Positions 31,800 to 41,399 of a DNA stretch of 64,000 bases are shown piece by piece. The stretch is from contig WRKO01000004.1 of NCBI GenBank assembly GCA_009782215.1, positions 49,573-113,572 on the forward strand, in the 5' to 3' direction. The notes beneath the pieces were generated by a model that saw only the letters and a list, made by a program, of their open reading frames with translations, was not told the origin of the DNA and did not search any database. This DNA is from Oscillospiraceae bacterium (GTDB lineage: Bacteria; Bacillota; Clostridia; Oscillospirales; UBA929). The position numbers and the translations under genes were made by a program. How positions within the stretch are numbered: the first letter of the stretch is position 1; each line of letters starts with the position of its first letter.

Positions 31800-33584
31800 C
31801 TACCCAAACAGGCGGCCCAGTTGGTTGATAAGACCGCCGGCGAGGAGGGCGAGGGCTATGGTGGAAACGCTGATGGCGGCGGCGGCCTTGAGCTTGAACT
31901 CCTTGACAAGGACGCCGAATACGGAGAGGCAGGGCAGATAGAGGAGGGCTACGGCGCCGCCGACGAAGGCTTGCAAATGGGTCAGCTCCAGCGCCACCAG
32001 CGGCGCGACGGACATTTCCCGGCGAATGATGCCCAAAATCAGCCCGGTGACGGCTTCGGGAGGCAGTCCCAGCCAGCGGCTTACCAAAGGCTGGGCGGCT
32101 GTGGCTATGGCGGCGAGGGCGCCCGTCTCTTTCAACAGCGACGCGGCGGCAACGGCAAGCAGCATGGGCGCTTCGGCTTCCAGCAGGAAGTTTTTCATCC
32201 GGGCCGCCAGCTTCTTGGCATACGCCTTGGGTTCGGGCATCAGCAGGTTGGGAACCTCAAGAATCAAGGGGGCGACCGTTCCCTTGACCAGCTTCCCGGC
32301 GGCAAGGGCGGCGGCGGCGAACACAAAAACGGCCAGCAGCAGCATCGCGGGCATCATCCACCACGCGTAGCCGGACATCAGGCTGATTAAAGCGCCGGTC
32401 TGCGAGATACACGGCACGGCGAAGCACACGGCGGCGCTGATCACAAGGCGTTCCTTGCGGGAAGAGGAGGCGCGGGTGCCGATAATGGCGGGCACGGCGC
32501 AGCCCAGCCCCATGAGCGCGTAAATCAGGCTTCCGCCCTGAACGCCCAGCTTCCGCATCACGCTGTCAAACAGCACGCTGATTCTGGGCAGATATCCCGA
32601 ATCCTCCAAAAACGAGAACGATACGTAGAATAAAAAGACATAGGGCAGAATCAGGGCGACAATCCACTCAAAGCTGATGACAAAAATCCCGTATTCGCCA
32701 ACGAGGAGGTTGAGAAACATGCCCTCCGGGACAAACCGGGTGAAGATAAAGCGGAAGAAAGGGACGATGACGCCGTCCACAAGCGGCTCAAGCAGCAGGG
32801 AACGCAACGCTTCGCCGCCGCCAACCACCACGCCCGTGAGCAGGGCCATAGCCAGAAGCGCGATGGGAATGCCGGGAAACGGCTTCATCATGTTCTCCCC
32901 GAGCTTATCGGCAAACCCCGGACGGGCGGCGCTCTTTCCGCTCACCCGCCGGGCGATGGCTTTCGCCTCCGCCCATATCGCCCCACGCTCACGCGGCTGT
33001 CCGTACGGGCAAGCATCACAGCTCCCGCAGAAACCCCGTCCGGGATTCTCCCCGGCCAGCACGGCGTCCAGTTTCCGCATAAGCTCGTCCAGCCCCTGCT
33101 TTTTCACCGCGACGGTCGGCACGACGGGCGCGCCCAGCTCCGCGGCCAGAAGCCTGTCGTTGATGCTGGTGCCCCGGCGTCCGGCGACGTCGAGCAGGTT
33201 CAGCGCGTAAACTATCGGGATATTGCAATGCCGCAATTCCAATGCGAGGCACAGATTGCGCTCCAGATTGGACGCGTCGATGACGCAAATGACGGCCTTC
33301 GCCCCGCTTTCCACAAAACGGACGGCGACGGTTTCCGCCTCGGAGGTGGGCGTCATCGAATATGTACCGGGAACGTCGATGAGGACGCGCTCCTTTCCCC
33401 CGGCGGTGAAGCGCCCCTCTAAGTAGCTGACCGTGGTGCCGGTGTAGTTGGAGCTGATGGCGTGAACGCCGGTCAGCTCGGTGAAGATGACGCTTTTCCC
33501 CACATTCGGGTTTCCCATGAGCAAAACCGCGTCCCGCCTGTCCAAGACCTGTTCGTCCCGCCTCGCGCCGAGGCGTCCGCTCAT
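31800..33584 (-). CDS. feoB: Ferrous iron transporter FeoB
   Basis: 594-residue Fe(II) importer. The N-terminal G domain has G1 'GNPNVGKSVIF', G3 'DVPGTYS' and the guanine region 'ALNLLDVAGRRG'. A linker with 'CGSCDACPYG' cysteines follows, then the membrane domain with two Gate motifs ('CAVPAIIGTRASSSRKERL' and the later 'LPCLSVFGVLVKEF'). Shorter than E. coli FeoB (773), like many clostridial forms. Its ATG overlaps the feoA stop by 4 bases. Confidence 0.95.
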   Translation of the reverse strand: MSGRLGARRDEQVLDRRDAVLLMGNPNVGKSVIFTELTGVHAISSNYTGTTVSYLEGRFTAGGKERVLIDVPGTYSMTPTSEAETVAVRFVESGAKAVICVIDASNLERNLCLALELRHCNIPIVYALNLLDVAGRRGTSINDRLLAAELGAPVVPTVAVKKQGLDELMRKLDAVLAGENPGRGFCGSCDACPYGQPRERGAIWAEAKAIARRVSGKSAARPGFADKLGENMMKPFPGIPIALLAMALLTGVVVGGGEALRSLLLEPLVDGVIVPFFRFIFTRFVPEGMFLNLLVGEYGIFVISFEWIVALILPYVFLFYVSFSFLEDSGYLPRISVLFDSVMRKLGVQGGSLIYALMGLGCAVPAIIGTRASSSRKERLVISAAVCFAVPCISQTGALISLMSGYAWWMMPAMLLLAVFVFAAAALAAGKLVKGTVAPLILEVPNLLMPEPKAYAKKLAARMKNFLLEAEAPMLLAVAAASLLKETGALAAIATAAQPLVSRWLGLPPEAVTGLILGIIRREMSVAPLVALELTHLQAFVGGAVALLYLPCLSVFGVLVKEFKLKAAAAISVSTIALALLAGGLINQLGRLFG

Positions 33585-33853
33585 GCGAAGGCCTCCCTGA
33601 GCGCCGGTTCCCCGGCGACGGTCTCCTCTGTGACGCCGATTTGCCTCGCGACGTCTTTTCCGACCGCGACGGTATATGAATCCTCCACGCGCAGCAGCAC
33701 GGGGCCGCCCAACCGATAGCGGGTTTGCACCGCTATCCGCGTGCCGACGCGAAACCCGAGGTTTTCCAACAGCTTGATGTCGGGTACGGACGCCACCCGC
33801 AGCGCGCCTTTCCCCACCGCTTCATATAGGCTCAAGGTTTCATGCCCTGTCAT
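33581..33853 (-). CDS. feoA: FeoA-domain protein
   Basis: About 90 residues with the SH3-like FeoA core: 'LRVASVPDIKLLENLGFRVG' and 'RLGGPVLLRVEDSYTVAVGK'. It supports FeoB function. GGAGGG lies 10 bases before the ATG at 33853, and an ATG at 33862 directly abuts that site. Downstream feoB overlaps. Three DtxR-type operators lie just upstream. Confidence 0.88.
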   Translation of the reverse strand: MTGHETLSLYEAVGKGALRVASVPDIKLLENLGFRVGTRIAVQTRYRLGGPVLLRVEDSYTVAVGKDVARQIGVTEETVAGEPALREAFA

Positions 33854-33873
33854 CACAACCATCCCTCCGCCAT

Positions 33874-33895
33874 CCGGTTAGAGAAGACTAACCGG
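33874..33895. promoter_or_regulatory. DtxR-family operator 1
   Basis: CCGGTTAG-N6-CTAACCGG, a perfect 8+8 palindrome with spacer AGAAGA, 20 bases upstream of the feoA start. Confidence 0.8.
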
Positions 33896-33906
33896 AAGAC
33901 CAAAAA

Positions 33907-33932
33907 TATCGGTTAGGATAAACTAACCGATA
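33907..33932. promoter_or_regulatory. DtxR-family operator 2
   Basis: TATCGGTTAG-N6-CTAACCGATA, a perfect 10+10 palindrome. Same GGTTAG core as the neighbouring sites; centre 35 bp from site 1. Confidence 0.82.
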
Positions 33933-33935
33933 TAA

Positions 33936-33953
33936 GGTTAGCAGAGACTAACC
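33936..33953. promoter_or_regulatory. DtxR-family operator 3
   Basis: GGTTAG-N6-CTAACC, spacer CAGAGA, centre 25 bp from site 2. A minus-strand TTGACA (33963-33958), the probable -35 box of feoAB, lies next to it. Confidence 0.8.
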
Positions 33954-34017
33954 AATTTGTCAATAGGTTTTGAAAAAAATTTTCGCCAATCCCCTCCGCG
34001 CGCGGAGAGCGGCCGTC

Positions 34018-34046
34018 TTGCGCGGCGGGGCTTTTTGTGGTATGCT
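34018..34046 (+). promoter_or_regulatory. Probable promoter of the DtxR-family regulator
   Basis: TTGCGC (34018-34023), a 17-base spacer and TATGCT (34041-34046). Weak -35. It lies about 65 bp from the nearest operator. Confidence 0.5.
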
Positions 34047-34081
34047 TTGGTCAGGGACTATGCCTGCGAGGATGTGAGAGC

Positions 34082-34480
34082 ATGAGGATACAGGAATCGG
34101 CGGAGAATTATCTGGAAACCATTTTAATCCTGACTCGGAGCGGGAAGCCCGTGCGCGCCGTCGATATCGCCAATGAGCTTGACTACACCAAGCCCAGCGT
34201 CAGCGTGGCGATGAAAAATCTGCGCGAAAGCGGGCATATCGCCGTAAGCGCCGACGGGCATATCACGCTTACCGCTCGCGGGCGCGAGGTCGCGCAAAGC
34301 ATGTATGACCGCCACACGCTCATTTCCGAGTGGCTGATTTGCTTGGGCGTGGGCAAAGAAACGGCGGTCAGGGACGCTTGCGGGATGGAACATTCCATGA
34401 GCGAAGAGAGCTTTGCCGCCATCAAAACCCACATTGAAAACTGGCGGCGGAACGTGCCGGGCGGCTGCCGGAGCCTTTGA
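34082..34480 (+). CDS. DtxR/MntR-family metal-dependent repressor
   Basis: 132 residues: an N-terminal winged helix ('IQESAENYLETILILTRSGK', recognition helix near 'YTKPSVSVAMKNLRESG') and the metal-binding dimerisation helices with 'DRHTLISEWLICLGV' and 'DACGMEHSMSEESFAAIKTHI'. No C-terminal SH3 domain, so it is MntR-sized. It is divergent from feoAB and faces three GGTTAG palindromes, so it most likely senses iron and represses feoAB. ATG at 34082 with GAGGATG upstream. Confidence 0.92.
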   Translation: MRIQESAENYLETILILTRSGKPVRAVDIANELDYTKPSVSVAMKNLRESGHIAVSADGHITLTARGREVAQSMYDRHTLISEWLICLGVGKETAVRDACGMEHSMSEESFAAIKTHIENWRRNVPGGCRSL

Positions 34481-34486
34481 GACCGC

Positions 34487-35536
34487 CTACGGCAGCACCC
34501 TTTCCGCGTACGCATCCGCCAGCGCCCGCACGCCGATGAAATCGACGTGCGGGTTATATATATCCTCCAAGCGCCCGTGTTTATCGCGCGCGCCGGCCAA
34601 GACGCCGCGCGCGTCCTCCGTCAGCGCCGCCTCGGTTCTGCGCAGAAAACGCAGCCGTAGCCTGTGCCGCCGCATCATCTCCCGCGGGACGGCGGCGTCC
34701 AAGCGCACGCGGCGGTACGGCTCGCCGGGATAGGCCGCGGATGTGAACGCCAGCCTCAGCCCCGGCAGGATGAGATGGCTTATCCGCGAGGCCGGGGCGA
34801 GCGGGTCGTAACAAGCGACCGCCTCCTGCCCCGCGTCCAGAGCAGCCTCCAGCAGCGGGCGGAGGAAAACGTCCGACAGACGGAATGGGTCGCGCAACTC
34901 GACGATTCTGTCCGCCAGAGCGTCCGCCGTCTCCCACAAAACCGTCTCGCCGCCGGGGGTGAGGGCGGAAAGAAACCGCTTGCTCAGCACGCCGCCGGAG
35001 CCTTTTTTGATTTCCCGGCGGATAAACCCGCGCGCGCGGCGGGCAATCGTTTCCGCCGTCCCGCCGTTCAGTACAAGGTCGCGCTGTTCGTCCTGAAGGG
35101 TCTTCACCGCCGCCAAAACGCGCGAAAGCCGCGTATAGTCGTCCCGCAAGCCGTCCCGCAGGCCGACCACGCCGCTCCGCTCCGCCGCCAAAGCCCCGTC
35201 GTCCACAAACTGCGTCAGCGGCAACCAGCAATCAACCGCCAGCGGGTATCTTGGCTCTATAACATGGGGCGCGGTGCCGTCCACAAACGCGACGCCAGAC
35301 TTAGGGAAGTACACGCCGTCCAGAGAGGCGGGGTCGGATGAGCATAGGATAGACTCGCAGTCAAGCCCTTTGGCGGCGAGCTTTTTGGCGACCCGCCGCA
35401 TAAACCCGCTCTTGCCGTTGCCCGACGTGCCCTTGAGGATATAGAGACGCTTCAGTTGGCCGTAATCAAGCCATTCGCCGAAAAATGACGCAAACCCCCC
35501 CGGCGTGTTCGCGCCGAGAAAAAACGCCGTATTCAC
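34487..35536 (-). CDS. P-loop ATPase of the PRK06851 type
   Basis: About 349 residues. Walker A is 'LYILKGTSGNGKSGFMRRV'. The remainder shows a second, degenerate repeat region and a C-terminal 'ILPGLRLAFTSAAYPG' to 'FIGVRALADAYAERV'. This matches uncharacterised clostridial ATPases (PRK06851-like). The GTG at 35536 (VNTAFFLG) is preferred, with AAAGGGGG 8 bases upstream; the frame reaches a TTG at 35557. It converges with the DtxR-family gene. Confidence 0.82.
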   Translation of the reverse strand: MNTAFFLGANTPGGFASFFGEWLDYGQLKRLYILKGTSGNGKSGFMRRVAKKLAAKGLDCESILCSSDPASLDGVYFPKSGVAFVDGTAPHVIEPRYPLAVDCWLPLTQFVDDGALAAERSGVVGLRDGLRDDYTRLSRVLAAVKTLQDEQRDLVLNGGTAETIARRARGFIRREIKKGSGGVLSKRFLSALTPGGETVLWETADALADRIVELRDPFRLSDVFLRPLLEAALDAGQEAVACYDPLAPASRISHLILPGLRLAFTSAAYPGEPYRRVRLDAAVPREMMRRHRLRLRFLRRTEAALTEDARGVLAGARDKHGRLEDIYNPHVDFIGVRALADAYAERVLP

Positions 35537-35615
35537 AAACGGAACCCCCTTTAGCAAGTACCTTTACTACAGGTATACTATGCGAAAGGGGGTCGGCGCG
35601 TCATTGCGAAAAGCG

Positions 35616-36698
35616 TTATCTCAGCAGTTCAATCCACAGACTGTCATAGAGTTCGCGGATATGGTGCGGCATATTGAGAAACGGCTCAAACAGGCTGAGG
35701 TCTTCCGGGTAGGAAATGGCGTATTCCTCCTCGTCAAGCTCCAGCGCGTCATACACATGGGTCAGCGGCGTGGAGTAGCCGAGTTCAAGGACGTTGGCCA
35801 TAGCCGCGTCAAAGCTGCACATGAAGTTGATATACATCTCGGCCGCCGCCTTGTTGGCGGCCCCCTTGGGGATGACAAAGGCGTCCGTGAAGATGTTGGA
35901 GCCTTCCTTGGGAACGGCAAAGGCCAAATCGGCGTTGCTTTCCATCATCAGCAGCGCGTCGCCGGCGTAATACGGCGCGAGGATGGCTTCGCCGACCTCC
36001 ATCTTGTCAAAAATCTGATCCATGATGTAGGCTTGCACCAGCGGCTTCTGCCGCGCCAGCAGCTCATAGGCCGCCAGCAGCTCGTCCTCGTTTTCGGTGT
36101 TGAAGGAATAGCCGAGGAGCTTTAGGGCGATACCGAACGTGTCGCGGGCGTTGTCAAACATCAAAATCTGCCCAGTATACCGCTCGTCAAAGAGGACGCC
36201 CCAGCTATCAACCGGCCCGGAAACCCTTGTGGTGTCATAAATGATGCCCACCGTACCCCACATATACGGCACCGAGTAGCGATTCCCCGGGTCGTAGGCG
36301 GGGTTTTTGAGGTGGGGCTTTATATCGGCGAAATTGGGGATATTGGAAAAATCCAATTCCTCCAGCAGTCCTTCCTCGATTAAGAGCCCAATCATATAAT
36401 CGGACGGGATGATTACGTCGTAGTTCGACCCGCCGGTGATGAGCTTGGAGCGGAGCGCCTCGTTGGTCTGAAAGGTGTCGTAATGAACCTTGATTCCGGT
36501 GACGGCCTCAAACGCCGCGTTGAGGTCTTCATTCATGTACTCGCCCCAGTTGTAGACATAGACGGCGGTTGAGCCGGTGGTGTTCTCAATGGTGTAACTG
36601 AAGTCAAACCCGTCCTCCTCCAGCCGTTTCAAAGCCCCGCCTTGACACCCCGCCAGCAGCAGAATGAGCGCTAAGATGATGATGATGGTTTTTTTCAT
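35616..36698 (-). CDS. potD: Spermidine/putrescine-binding lipoprotein PotD
   Basis: Polyamine-binding component of the PotABCD importer. Signal with lipobox LLAGCQ (Cys about 18); mature part with 'VYVYNWGEYMNEDLNAAFEA', 'SNYDVIIPSDYMIGLLIEEG' and 'GDALLMMESNADLAFAVPKEG', typical of PotD/PotF. 360 residues, normal. It lies 41 bases behind potC. Confidence 0.95.
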   Translation of the reverse strand: MKKTIIIILALILLLAGCQGGALKRLEEDGFDFSYTIENTTGSTAVYVYNWGEYMNEDLNAAFEAVTGIKVHYDTFQTNEALRSKLITGGSNYDVIIPSDYMIGLLIEEGLLEELDFSNIPNFADIKPHLKNPAYDPGNRYSVPYMWGTVGIIYDTTRVSGPVDSWGVLFDERYTGQILMFDNARDTFGIALKLLGYSFNTENEDELLAAYELLARQKPLVQAYIMDQIFDKMEVGEAILAPYYAGDALLMMESNADLAFAVPKEGSNIFTDAFVIPKGAANKAAAEMYINFMCSFDAAMANVLELGYSTPLTHVYDALELDEEEYAISYPEDLSLFEPFLNMPHHIRELYDSLWIELLR

Positions 36699-36739
36699 CG
36701 TGTGTCCCTCGTCTTTCTTTTTTTATATATCTTCCGTCT

Positions 36740-37561
36740 TCACAGCCGCTGTTCCTTCTTTTTCTGGTCTCGCGCCTGTAAGACATTGATAGCAATCAGC
36801 AGCGCGAGGACGGTGACAAACATCAGCGTACTCAGCGCGTTGATTTCCGGGCTGACGCGCTTCCGCGTCATGGAGTAAATGACCATCGGCAGGGTCTGAA
36901 CCGACGTTCCGGTGGTGAAATAGCTGATTAAAAAGTCGTCAATGCTCATGGTGAAGGCAATCATCGCCCCCGCGGTGATGCCCGGCATAATCTCCGGCAT
37001 GATGACCCGCCGGTACGCGGCGAACGGACTCGCGCCCAAATCCAGCGCGGCTTCGTAGGTGTGCTTGCTCAACTGCCGCAGCTTGGGCAGCACCGAGAGG
37101 ATGACATAGGGGATATTGAAGGTCACATGGGCAAAGAGCAGGGTGGTAAATCCCAGCCCCGCCCGGACGCCGAGCGAACGCAGAAAGGTGATGCAGAGGA
37201 TGAAAAGCATCATCAGCGCCACGCCGGTAATGATGTCGGGGTTGACCACCGGGATGTTGTTCAGCGACAGCAGCATCTTGCGCGGGCGCTGTTTCATGCT
37301 GTACAGGCCGATGGCCGCCGCCGTGCCGATGACGGTGGCAATCAGCGCGGACAGCACCGCGATGACCAGCGAGAGGTAGAGCGCCGACAGCACCTGCTGA
37401 TTTTCAAAAAGCGAGACGTACCAGTCGAGCGTAAACCCCTTGAACTGCGTACGGCTCTTGTCGGAGTTGAATGAAAAGACAATCAGCACAAGGATGGGCG
37501 CGTAGAGAAACACCGCCACCAGCGCCTGCAATATCCGTCCGGGCACACGGGAGCGTTTCAT
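36740..37561 (-). CDS. potC: Polyamine ABC transporter permease PotC
   Basis: 273-residue inner-membrane permease with six predicted helices and the EAA loop 'YEAALDLGASPFAAYRRVIMPEIMPG'. Opens 'ILQALVAVFLYAPILVLIVF'. It overlaps potB by 4 bases. Confidence 0.94.
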   Translation of the reverse strand: MKRSRVPGRILQALVAVFLYAPILVLIVFSFNSDKSRTQFKGFTLDWYVSLFENQQVLSALYLSLVIAVLSALIATVIGTAAAIGLYSMKQRPRKMLLSLNNIPVVNPDIITGVALMMLFILCITFLRSLGVRAGLGFTTLLFAHVTFNIPYVILSVLPKLRQLSKHTYEAALDLGASPFAAYRRVIMPEIMPGITAGAMIAFTMSIDDFLISYFTTGTSVQTLPMVIYSMTRKRVSPEINALSTLMFVTVLALLIAINVLQARDQKKKEQRL

Positions 37562-38376
37562 AGCACCACCACCTCCTCCTCGCCTTCGCCGAAGCGGTTC
37601 ATCAGCGCCATTGAAATCAGCACGATGATCATCATCACCAGCGAAATGGACGAGCCGAGATGGGGGTTATAGGTGTTTCCCAGAAACTGCATCTCAATCA
37701 GGTCGCCCAGCAAAAGCGTCTTTCCGCCGCCGAGCAGCCGGGAAATGATAAAGGTGGAGACGCTGGGAACAAAGACCATCGTGATACCGCTCAATACGCC
37801 CGGCAGGGAAAGCGGGAAGATGACCCGCTTGAACACCGTCGCCTGATTGCCGCCCAAGTCCTGCGCCGCCTCGATGACCGGCTTGTCGATTTTCAGCATG
37901 ACGGTGAGGACGGGCAGAATCATAAAGGGCAGATAGTTGTACACCATCCCGATTGCCACCGCCGCCGAGGTGTTGATGATCCGCAGGGTAGGCAGCCCCA
38001 CGGCCGAGAGAAGCTGGTTGAGCAGCCCGGTGTTCTCCAAAATCGACATCCACGCGTAGGTTCGCAGCAGCATGTTGACCCACATGGGCAGCATAATCAG
38101 CAGCATGGCCGATTTGCGCACCGCTTCGCTCTCGCGGCTCAGCACATAGGCCAGCGGATACCCAATCAGCAGGCAGACGGCGGTTGAAATCGCCGCGAGG
38201 CCCAAGCTGCGCCCGAAGACCGCGCCGTAATCAAGCAGACGGGCGAAGTTGCCCGCCGTCAGACGCCCGTCCTCGCCCGTGAACGCGAAATACACCACCA
38301 GCATCATAGGGATGACGGTGAATAACACCATCCACACCACATACGGCCCCGCCAGCCATCCTCCGCGCCGCTTCAC
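37558..38376 (-). CDS. potB: Polyamine ABC transporter permease PotB
   Basis: 272-residue permease with six helices, '[20 protein letters not shown]' at the start and the EAA loop '[20 protein letters not shown]'. Overlaps potA and potC by 4 bases on each side, so translation is coupled. Confidence 0.94.
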   Translation of the reverse strand: MKRRGGWLAGPYVVWMVLFTVIPMMLVVYFAFTGEDGRLTAGNFARLLDYGAVFGRSLGLAAISTAVCLLIGYPLAYVLSRESEAVRKSAMLLIMLPMWVNMLLRTYAWMSILENTGLLNQLLSAVGLPTLRIINTSAAVAIGMVYNYLPFMILPVLTVMLKIDKPVIEAAQDLGGNQATVFKRVIFPLSLPGVLSGITMVFVPSVSTFIISRLLGGGKTLLLGDLIEMQFLGNTYNPHLGSSISLVMMIIVLISMALMNRFGEGEEEVVVL

Positions 38377-39500
38377 GTCTGGTCACCGTTTTCGCCGTCC
38401 TCAAACTTTGGCTCGGGGTCAAGCTCCTCCATCGTCATCGCCTCGGCGCCTTCGGGGAAGAGGTCGGGGCGATCCATGACGTGGATGTCCTCCGGGTTGA
38501 GGTTCAGCCCCACCTCGTCGCCGGCCTTGGGCGCGGTTGTGGAATGAATCATCCATTCAAAGCCGGGGGAATCGACGTATATCTCGTAAAACACGCCCTT
38601 GAAGGTCACCGAATTGACCGTTCCGCGAAGCTGCCCGTCCTGCGGCGCGGACATCTTTACATCCTCGGGGCGGACGACCACGTCCACCGGCTGGTCGGGG
38701 TCAAAGCCGGTATCGACGCATTCAAACCGCCGCCCGGCGAAGGAAACGAGATAATCCCTGTGCATGACGCCCTTAATCAGGTTGCTCTCGCCGATGAAGT
38801 CGGCCACAAAGGCGTTGATGGGTTCGTTGTAGATGTCAACGGGCGTCCCGATTTGCTGGATATTGCCGTGGTTCATCACCACCACGGCGTCGCTCATGGT
38901 GAGCGCCTCCTCTTGGTCGTGGGTGACGTAAACAAAGGTGATGCCCACCTGCTGCTGAATGTCTTTTAATTCGTGCTGCATCTCCTTGCGGAGCTTGAGG
39001 TCGAGCGCACCGAGCGGCTCGTCAAGCAGCAGAACCTGCGGGCGGTTGACAATGGCGCGGGCGATGGCGACACGCTGCTGCTGCCCGCCGGACAACTGAT
39101 GCACCCGCCGCCGGTGGTAGCCTTTCAGCCCCACCAAGTCCAGCGCGCCGTGAACCCTCTCCTCAAGCTCCGGCTCCGCCGTCTTGGCGATGCGCAAGCC
39201 AAAAGCCACATTCTCAAAGACATTGAAATGCGGAAAGAGGGCGTATTTCTGAAATACCGTATTCACGCGCCGCCTGTGGGGCGGTACGTGATTGATTCTC
39301 TCGCCGTCGAAGAAGACATCGCCCGCGGTGGGCGTTTCAAAGCCGCCGATGATGCGCAGGGTGGTGGTCTTGCCGCACCCGCTGGGGCCGAGCAGCGTGA
39401 GAAATTCCTTGTCATGGATGGTCAGATTGATGGCATTAAGCACAATCTCTCCGTCAAACGCCATGCTACAGTCCACAAGGCGTATGAGCTCTTTTTTCAC
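38373..39500 (-). CDS. potA: Polyamine ABC transporter ATPase PotA
   Basis: 375-residue ABC ATPase with Walker A '[20 protein letters not shown]', signature '[17 protein letters not shown]', Walker B '[16 protein letters not shown]', H-loop '[15 protein letters not shown]' and a C-terminal TOBE regulatory domain (about 270-350). First gene of potABCD, with a near-consensus promoter 60 bases upstream. Confidence 0.96.
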   Translation of the reverse strand: MKKELIRLVDCSMAFDGEIVLNAINLTIHDKEFLTLLGPSGCGKTTTLRIIGGFETPTAGDVFFDGERINHVPPHRRRVNTVFQKYALFPHFNVFENVAFGLRIAKTAEPELEERVHGALDLVGLKGYHRRRVHQLSGGQQQRVAIARAIVNRPQVLLLDEPLGALDLKLRKEMQHELKDIQQQVGITFVYVTHDQEEALTMSDAVVVMNHGNIQQIGTPVDIYNEPINAFVADFIGESNLIKGVMHRDYLVSFAGRRFECVDTGFDPDQPVDVVVRPEDVKMSAPQDGQLRGTVNSVTFKGVFYEIYVDSPGFEWMIHSTTAPKAGDEVGLNLNPEDIHVMDRPDLFPEGAEAMTMEELDPEPKFEDGENGDQT

Positions 39501-39559
39501 CTATCACCCTCCTCAAAAGGTATTGCCGCTCCCACGCGCACGAAAAAGCGACACTGCTT

Positions 39560-39588
39560 ACTATACAGAGTTTTAACCCCGTTGTCAA
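39560..39588 (-). promoter_or_regulatory. Sigma-A promoter of potABCD
   Basis: On the minus strand TTGACA (39588-39583), a 17-base spacer and TATAGT (39565-39560). The start would be near 39553. Confidence 0.82.
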
Positions 39589-39648
39589 CCAAAACGCAAA
39601 AATATTTTTGAGAGGGTTTGGGGAAATTGCTTATTGCCTGCCGAATTG

Positions 39649-40662
39649 TCAGTCCGTCACCGTTATCAAAGCGTCCTCTAATGATTCGCTTGCCGCAATG
39701 TAGTAATTGAACGCGGATGTGAGGTTTGTAAACGTTTTCGAGCGGTTTTGCTGATTTAAGTCAAATGTCATAATGAAATCAGAATCATATTGTGTGTTGT
39801 ATAGCCAGAAGGTGCCCTCATAATCGCCCCGGGGAATCGTGACCGTGATTTTTGAGCTGTTGGTGTAGAGCTGGTAAAAGGACAACTCGTCTGCGTTTAC
39901 CTCAAGTTTTCCTGCTTGCGTCAAATCAACGTAGGTTTTGCCCTCAATTATGTCAACATGCGACGGGCCTTCAGCATAAAGGCCCCTATCTATTCCGAAT
40001 GCCGATTCAAGCTCTTCACTTGCCGGCGGTAATTCCATGCCCTTCTCCCAAATCAATATCCCGTCGCCCTCAGACCCAATATATACAGACATGATTTCAA
40101 CACCGTACTGCTGATTCGCGCCATCCAGCGCGACGTCAAATGTCAGGTAGCCCTTGAACAAGCCTATCTCCGAGGTGCGCCTGCTTTCAAGGACAGCTCG
40201 TTTTGGTATCATGTAAAAAGCCCCGTCTTCGGTTGTCGCAAATTTGATGACGCGCAGGTCTTTATTGTCCGCTACATCAAGATGGTAAAGGATTCTGCCG
40301 TCTGATAGCCGGCACACGTTGGACACCTTCAGCAAGTCAACGGGTACGGGGATAAATCTCCACTGCGTCAGCCCCAGAAAGCCTCCAATCAACACCGCAA
40401 AGACCAATATGGTCATAGCGACGCCTTTCATAACCGACTTTTTCTTGGCTTTGAGCAGGATTGCCTGCATGGCTTTGATGGGTTTTGCTTCTTCGACCGC
40501 ATTTACAGGGCGCGCCAGTTCTTCTGAAATCGCGTTCAACACCTCTCCGCAGGAACGGCACCCTTTCATGTGTTCCTCTACCATAGCACGGCTTTCCGCG
40601 CTGCAAACGCTGTCATGGTACAGAGGAAGCAGGTCTTTGATTACCTCACAGGAAACGTTCAT
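39649..40662 (-). CDS. Zinc-finger anti-sigma factor, membrane-anchored
   Basis: About 337 residues. The N-terminal zinc-finger anti-sigma domain has 'CEVIKDLLPLYHDSVCSAES' and the HxxxCxxC motif 'HMKGCRSCG'. One membrane helix follows at about 77-97 ('VAMTILVFAVLIGGFLGL'), then a large extracellular beta-rich domain. The ATG at 40662 overlaps the sigma-factor stop codon by 4 bases. It should hold the ECF sigma factor inactive until an envelope signal. Confidence 0.9.
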   Translation of the reverse strand: MNVSCEVIKDLLPLYHDSVCSAESRAMVEEHMKGCRSCGEVLNAISEELARPVNAVEEAKPIKAMQAILLKAKKKSVMKGVAMTILVFAVLIGGFLGLTQWRFIPVPVDLLKVSNVCRLSDGRILYHLDVADNKDLRVIKFATTEDGAFYMIPKRAVLESRRTSEIGLFKGYLTFDVALDGANQQYGVEIMSVYIGSEGDGILIWEKGMELPPASEELESAFGIDRGLYAEGPSHVDIIEGKTYVDLTQAGKLEVNADELSFYQLYTNSSKITVTIPRGDYEGTFWLYNTQYDSDFIMTFDLNQQNRSKTFTNLTSAFNYYIAASESLEDALITVTD

Positions 40663-41135
40663 GATAAATCCTCCTTGAGTTTCATTTTTGCGCGGTGATA
40701 TGTGACCCTCGCCCAACTCTCGGTTTTCCCGAAAAGCCCGGCAATTTGCGAGAACGACAATTCTCCGAATAATCGCAAAGAAAAGACCTCCTTGTATGGC
40801 TCGTCTAATGAATGGAGCGCTTTGTGGACTTCAAAAGCATGTTCCTTGTCAAAAAACTTTTGCTCAAAATCTTCGGCGTTGTCCCATTCCGGTTTGATTG
40901 AGCCATCGGAGTATTTCTTCGCGCTTTCGTAATATGTGAAAAATGTGTTCTTGGCTATTTGACAAAGCCATACTTGTATTTTGCACTTACCGCTGAAGCT
41001 GTCGATATTTTCAAACGCCTTTAGAAAAGCCTCCTGCGTAATATCTTCCGCGACCGTTTCATTTCTGCACAGGGACAACACATATTTGTACACATATTTG
41101 AAATGCTGGATATATACCTCGTCGAACTCAGCCAC
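40659..41135 (-). CDS. ECF-family sigma-70 factor
   Basis: 158 residues with sigma region 2 ('DITQEAFLKAFENIDSFSG', 'IQVWLCQIAKNTFFTYYES') and region 4 ('LSFSQIAGLFGKTESWARVT'). Paired with the anti-sigma gene downstream. A TGTAAC box on the minus strand 46-51 bases upstream may be the -35 element of an autoregulated promoter. Confidence 0.93.
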   Translation of the reverse strand: MAEFDEVYIQHFKYVYKYVLSLCRNETVAEDITQEAFLKAFENIDSFSGKCKIQVWLCQIAKNTFFTYYESAKKYSDGSIKPEWDNAEDFEQKFFDKEHAFEVHKALHSLDEPYKEVFSLRLFGELSFSQIAGLFGKTESWARVTYHRAKMKLKEDLS

Positions 41136-41158
41136 ATTCTCACCACGCTTTCATCTAT

Positions 41159-41186
41159 AAGACTGCCAAACTCGCAATTCGTTACA
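41159..41186 (-). promoter_or_regulatory. Possible ECF-type autoregulated promoter
   Basis: TGTAAC (41186-41181) then, after 17 bases, GTCT. It resembles ECF promoters of the SigX kind only in the -35 part. The 9-mer GAAAGCGTG occurs at both sides of it. Confidence 0.3.
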
Positions 41187-41193
41187 CGCTTTC

Positions 41194-41221
41194 AAAAAAA
41201 TAGCGTGCAGCAGACACGCTA
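41194..41221 (-). terminator. Rho-independent terminator downstream of the CPBP protease gene
   Basis: On the minus strand a TAGCGTG / CACGCTA stem with a 7-base loop is followed by seven Ts. It would stop transcripts before they reach the sigma-factor gene. Bases 41222-41399 hold no gene I can support. Confidence 0.8.
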
Positions 41222-41276
41222 TCCTTTTCGGTGCTTCATATCAATCACGCCCGTTGCTCCGGTTCCCCTTTACCAG

Positions 41277-41298
41277 CGGAGAACTGGCGGAAGGGCGG
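41277..41298. repeat. 22-bp direct repeat flanking the CPBP protease gene (partner at 42125-42146)
   Basis: CGGAGAACTGRCGGAAGGGC is found here and, with one change, at 42125, where it encodes the C-terminal PPFRQFS of the pseudouridine synthase. The copies bracket the AT-rich CPBP gene. Confidence 0.6.
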
Positions 41299-41399
41299 CG
41301 GCGGCATTTCGGCCTACACACCGACCGCCATTTCGCTAAGCCGCTTGTTATCGGCAGCTTACCCGGACTCAATGTATCTATCTTCATAATATGCGTTTG

